A stretch of 64,000 nt of DNA from positions 56,303-120,302 of the forward strand of contig JAOJBS010000004.1 in the NCBI GenBank assembly GCA_028228615.1. Reading direction: 5' to 3'. Shown here piece by piece: positions 61,732-64,000 of the stretch. The notes beneath the pieces are model-generated. The model had not been told where the DNA came from, did not search any database, and saw only the letters and a program-made list of their open reading frames with translations. Each line of letters starts with the position of its first letter. Position 1 is the first letter of the stretch. Position numbers and translations under genes: made by a program. Source of the stretch: UBA4421 sp028228615. GTDB lineage: Bacteria > Pseudomonadota > Gammaproteobacteria > Pseudomonadales > Azotimanducaceae.

Positions 61732-62682
61732 TCAAACACTTGTGAGCTCTGTTTTTTTGAACGCGTAGTGTTTAATCAGTACGCAAAGGACTGAGAGCAT
61801 CCAAAACAGCAAGGTGCCCAAAATACAAATAAGGGCCCTCTTCGGTTCGCTTTTAATTTCCGCAGCAACTGGCGGGTCGATGACCTCAAACACATACTCT
61901 TCGCTGGCATTGGCCAAAACAATCTTCTTGGTCTGCTCCTCAATTAGAGACGCGAAAACTTCGTTCAAGCTAATCAGCGAGTTTTCAGAACTCTCGGCTT
62001 TTAGAAAAAGGATAGATCTTTCGGCTTCGCGAACCTCTTTCTCTCTAACAGAGGCCTCGATCCCGCCTATGATCGCTAACACCCAATCACGGGCCACCGT
62101 GGCGGAGTAATGCTTAACTTTTAAACTCACAAAACTTGTCTTTATATCCTCTGCAACAACGAGGTGATTACTAATGAAAACCTTATACGCCTCTTGCACC
62201 GACGGTTTCTTCTTGAACGGCAATTGAACGTCTCTGATCCACTGTTGGGATAAAGGGTCGTATATCTCTTCATCTACAATTATCTTTCCTGATTCGCGAT
62301 CCCAGCCCTCTGCTGCCATAAGCGCTACAAGCACGTCCTCATATATATATTTTGCAAAGAACGAGCGGGACTTGATGGTCTCAAGCGCAATTTGCGTTTT
62401 CGATGCCTCTCCTCCTCCAATATCTATTCCGGCTAAGCCGGCCAAGCCACCAAACTGCCCTGCCAGTCCGCTGAGTCCAGAGCCCTCAGCTTTTGGCGCC
62501 ATTACTGCTTCTGCTGTGTAAATGTTAGGCAACGACAGCGCATAACCAACTGAGAGAATAGCTCCCAGAAGACCACCTATAACAATCGATGTTTTCCCTT
62601 GCCACAAAACTAGAAATAGTTCTCTCAGATCTATTTCGTCGTCATACCCTTCGGAAGGTTGTTTAATTGAATCATCAATCAT
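61732..62682 (-). CDS. Wzz-family chain-length determinant
   Basis: This protein of about 316 residues has a short cytoplasmic N-terminus (DDEIDLRELFLVLWQGKTSI), a first membrane helix at about 35-55, and a large periplasmic domain with a Gly-rich stretch (SGLSGLAGQFGGLAGLAG). A final membrane helix after the Pro-rich VIDPPVAAEIKSEPKRALI completes the Wzz signature. It lacks a tyrosine-kinase domain. It sets polymer length with Wzy. I use the ATG at 62682 because GGGAGG lies 8 bases before it; an earlier in-frame start would overlap the upstream gene. Confidence 0.92.
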   Translation of the reverse strand: MIDDSIKQPSEGYDDEIDLRELFLVLWQGKTSIVIGGLLGAILSVGYALSLPNIYTAEAVMAPKAEGSGLSGLAGQFGGLAGLAGIDIGGGEASKTQIALETIKSRSFFAKYIYEDVLVALMAAEGWDRESGKIIVDEEIYDPLSQQWIRDVQLPFKKKPSVQEAYKVFISNHLVVAEDIKTSFVSLKVKHYSATVARDWVLAIIGGIEASVREKEVREAERSILFLKAESSENSLISLNEVFASLIEEQTKKIVLANASEEYVFEVIDPPVAAEIKSEPKRALICILGTLLFWMLSVLCVLIKHYAFKKTELTSV

Positions 62683-62698
62683 GGTTACGCCTCCCGAT

Positions 62699-64000
62699 CT
62701 AAAGTCTAAACAAAGGAAATAGTGAGGCAATACTGTTGAACACTACAGTCGTAACCTCACGATACTTCGTCAGCGTAGGTTGATAATCCTCATTCACTGG
62801 GACTACGATCGTGTCGCCGGGACGTATACCCAAATTCCTCGTGGAATCAAACTTAAACAGCTTTCTTCCGCCGCCTAATCTTTCAACCCCGCCATTTGCC
62901 CTCACAACATAGATTTCTTTGGCCAGAGCCCTCGTAGATGCTCCCGCTGCGAATTCCACATAATCGTTGATTGTTCGATCTTGTTGGAAACGGAAAGTGC
63001 CCGGTTCCCGCACCTCACCGATGACAGAAACTGTATTACTGAACTCAGGCACGAATAAAGAATCACCGGCTTGTAATCCAATATCAGCGCCCTCATTGCC
63101 CGCTAATATCGCCGGCAAATCTATTACCACGCGCCCACCCACATCTTCGTCTAACAACAATTCAATCAATTCTTCGCGGCTTTTTATCTCAGATTGGTTA
63201 TTGGCAAGATTATCTTCGTTTTCTCGGGTTCTGTTCCTAGAAATCTCGTTTCTCTGGATAGTAGCCACCAGTTTGCGTATTTGCTCTTGTTCCCGCTTCT
63301 TAGCCGAAGTTTTTATCAAAATCGCGCCTTCTGCAAATGCAATCTGGCTCAAGCCTCCTGCCCTCGTCAAAATTGAGGCAAGAGTCTCTCCAGGAGCAAT
63401 CGGATAATCCCCTGGAGATAAAACCGCTCCTGAGATTGTAACCACGTCACCATATGACCAGTTCGGAATCCTTCGAATTTGTATTTGGTCCCTAGGCTCT
63501 AAAGAAAACTCGCTTGTGCCGCTCAAAATATCTGCCAACGGAATAGAAATGGTGCGCAGATTCGCCGCTCCATCCGCCTCAAAACTCAACCGTGTCACTT
63601 CTGCTCTATCCAAGTAAGCAGAGGCCTCAAAACCACCCGCCAGCTCAATAAGCTCGGAAATTTCTCTACTCTGAAGTAGAGGGTATCGACCAGGAAGCCG
63701 AACATCTCCGCTCACAGTCACTAGGTTGGTCTCTGACGGCGTCTTGCTCTGGGCTTGCAAGCGAAAAACAACTTCCTCAATGAGGTCTTGACGATCTTCT
63801 TTCTCCTCTTCTTCGCTTTCCTCATCCACCAAAAACTGGGAGATAGTGCCCGATTTTTCCGTATCCTGCCCCAGCATTTCGTCTCGCTCGCGCGGTTTTA
63901 TGCTTTCTTTATCGTTTCCTGCCTCGAAGCTATCTTCGAGGCTTTCACGAAGGGCCTTATAACTGTCGTTAAAATACGGCAGTGAGAATATCAGCACTTC
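62699..64000 (-). CDS. SLBB-domain polysaccharide export protein (Wza-like), 5' end missing
   Basis: The frame enters from the right edge and remains open, so the N-terminus (signal and polysaccharide-export domain) is outside the window. At least 430 residues are seen. An acidic linker near the start (EESEEEEKEDRQD) is followed by SLBB-type repeats (VTVSGDVRLPGRYPL; VVTISGAVLSPGDYPI; VSVIGEVREPGTFRF), each a ubiquitin-like turn of the export channel, and a late GIRPGDTIVVPV. It likely forms part of the outer-membrane or periplasmic export path. It is the first visible gene of the operon. Confidence 0.9.
   Translation of the reverse strand, partial: EVLIFSLPYFNDSYKALRESLEDSFEAGNDKESIKPRERDEMLGQDTEKSGTISQFLVDEESEEEEKEDRQDLIEEVVFRLQAQSKTPSETNLVTVSGDVRLPGRYPLLQSREISELIELAGGFEASAYLDRAEVTRLSFEADGAANLRTISIPLADILSGTSEFSLEPRDQIQIRRIPNWSYGDVVTISGAVLSPGDYPIAPGETLASILTRAGGLSQIAFAEGAILIKTSAKKREQEQIRKLVATIQRNEISRNRTRENEDNLANNQSEIKSREELIELLLDEDVGGRVVIDLPAILAGNEGADIGLQAGDSLFVPEFSNTVSVIGEVREPGTFRFQQDRTINDYVEFAAGASTRALAKEIYVVRANGGVERLGGGRKLFKFDSTRNLGIRPGDTIVVPVNEDYQPTLTKYREVTTVVFNSIASLFPLFRL

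Overview
The window looks like a chromosome segment of a marine-type gammaproteobacterium, most likely Pseudomonadales/Cellvibrionales-like. The evidence is an MvaT-type H-NS-like silencer, an RfaH paralogue, several acyl-CoA dehydrogenases, a HupE-like protein, and a surface-glycan locus whose enzymes resemble Pseudomonas aeruginosa WbpO/WbpP/WbpG/HisH/HisF and Campylobacter/Legionella nonulosonate enzymes. No rRNA, tRNA or CRISPR array was seen. The taxonomic call is inference.

Region 1 (1-18.3 kb) is ordinary chromosome with balanced base composition: an HNH nuclease, a SPOR lipoprotein, a GST, RarD, glyoxalase II, TesB, a peroxiredoxin, a NudL-type Nudix hydrolase, enoyl-CoA hydratase, two adjacent acyl-CoA dehydrogenases plus a third further on, a parvulin + HupE pair, a beta-helix lipoprotein + diheme cytochrome pair, a GPH-type transporter and a hotdog thioesterase.

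Region 2 (18.8-21.9 kb) is a scar zone. It holds an mvaT-like gene, the wreck of a YefM/YoeB-type toxin-antitoxin pair, the C-terminal piece of a DUF4143 ATPase, an IS3-family element with a nonsense-interrupted transposase, and the catalytic half of a tyrosine recombinase. The IS joins two truncated genes without a target duplication.

Region 3 (21.9-64 kb) is one long, mostly AT-rich, minus-strand surface-polysaccharide locus. Transcription enters from the right: Wza-like exporter (partial), Wzz, WecA/WbpL-like transferase, RfaH, an EPS-type MarR-like regulator and a frameshifted galU (a second galU scrap lies upstream of rfaH). Next comes a GDP-heptose-like module (GmhB, HddC, a CBS-HddA fusion, GmhA) with a NeuB-TIM-barrel fusion embedded in it. 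WbpO/WbpP (UDP-GalNAcA), an acetyltransferase, an SpsF-like cytidylyltransferase and a DegT aminotransferase follow. Beyond a second, target-duplicated copy of the IS lie a TIM-barrel/SDR group (PtmF/PtmA-like), two methyltransferases, a PhyH-like oxygenase with an apparent ATC start, a PglK-like ABC flippase, and a nonulosonic acid module (NeuB, NeuC, 4,6-dehydratase, HisF/HisH/amidotransferase, NeuA). The locus ends with a probable Wzy, glycosyltransferases, a deacetylase, and a reductase/dehydratase/initiating-transferase trio of the WreQ/WreV/WreU (QuiNAc) type.

Taken together, the locus should build a nonulosonate-containing, probably amidinated glycan on undecaprenyl phosphate. The most novel-looking part is the heptose module with its NeuB-TIM fusion and CBS-kinase fusion, which together with the second NeuB, second CMP-transferase and second TIM-barrel protein suggests two parallel ulosonic-acid pathways. 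Regulatory signals seen are an ops-like site and twin 15-bp palindromes between rfaH and the MarR-like gene.
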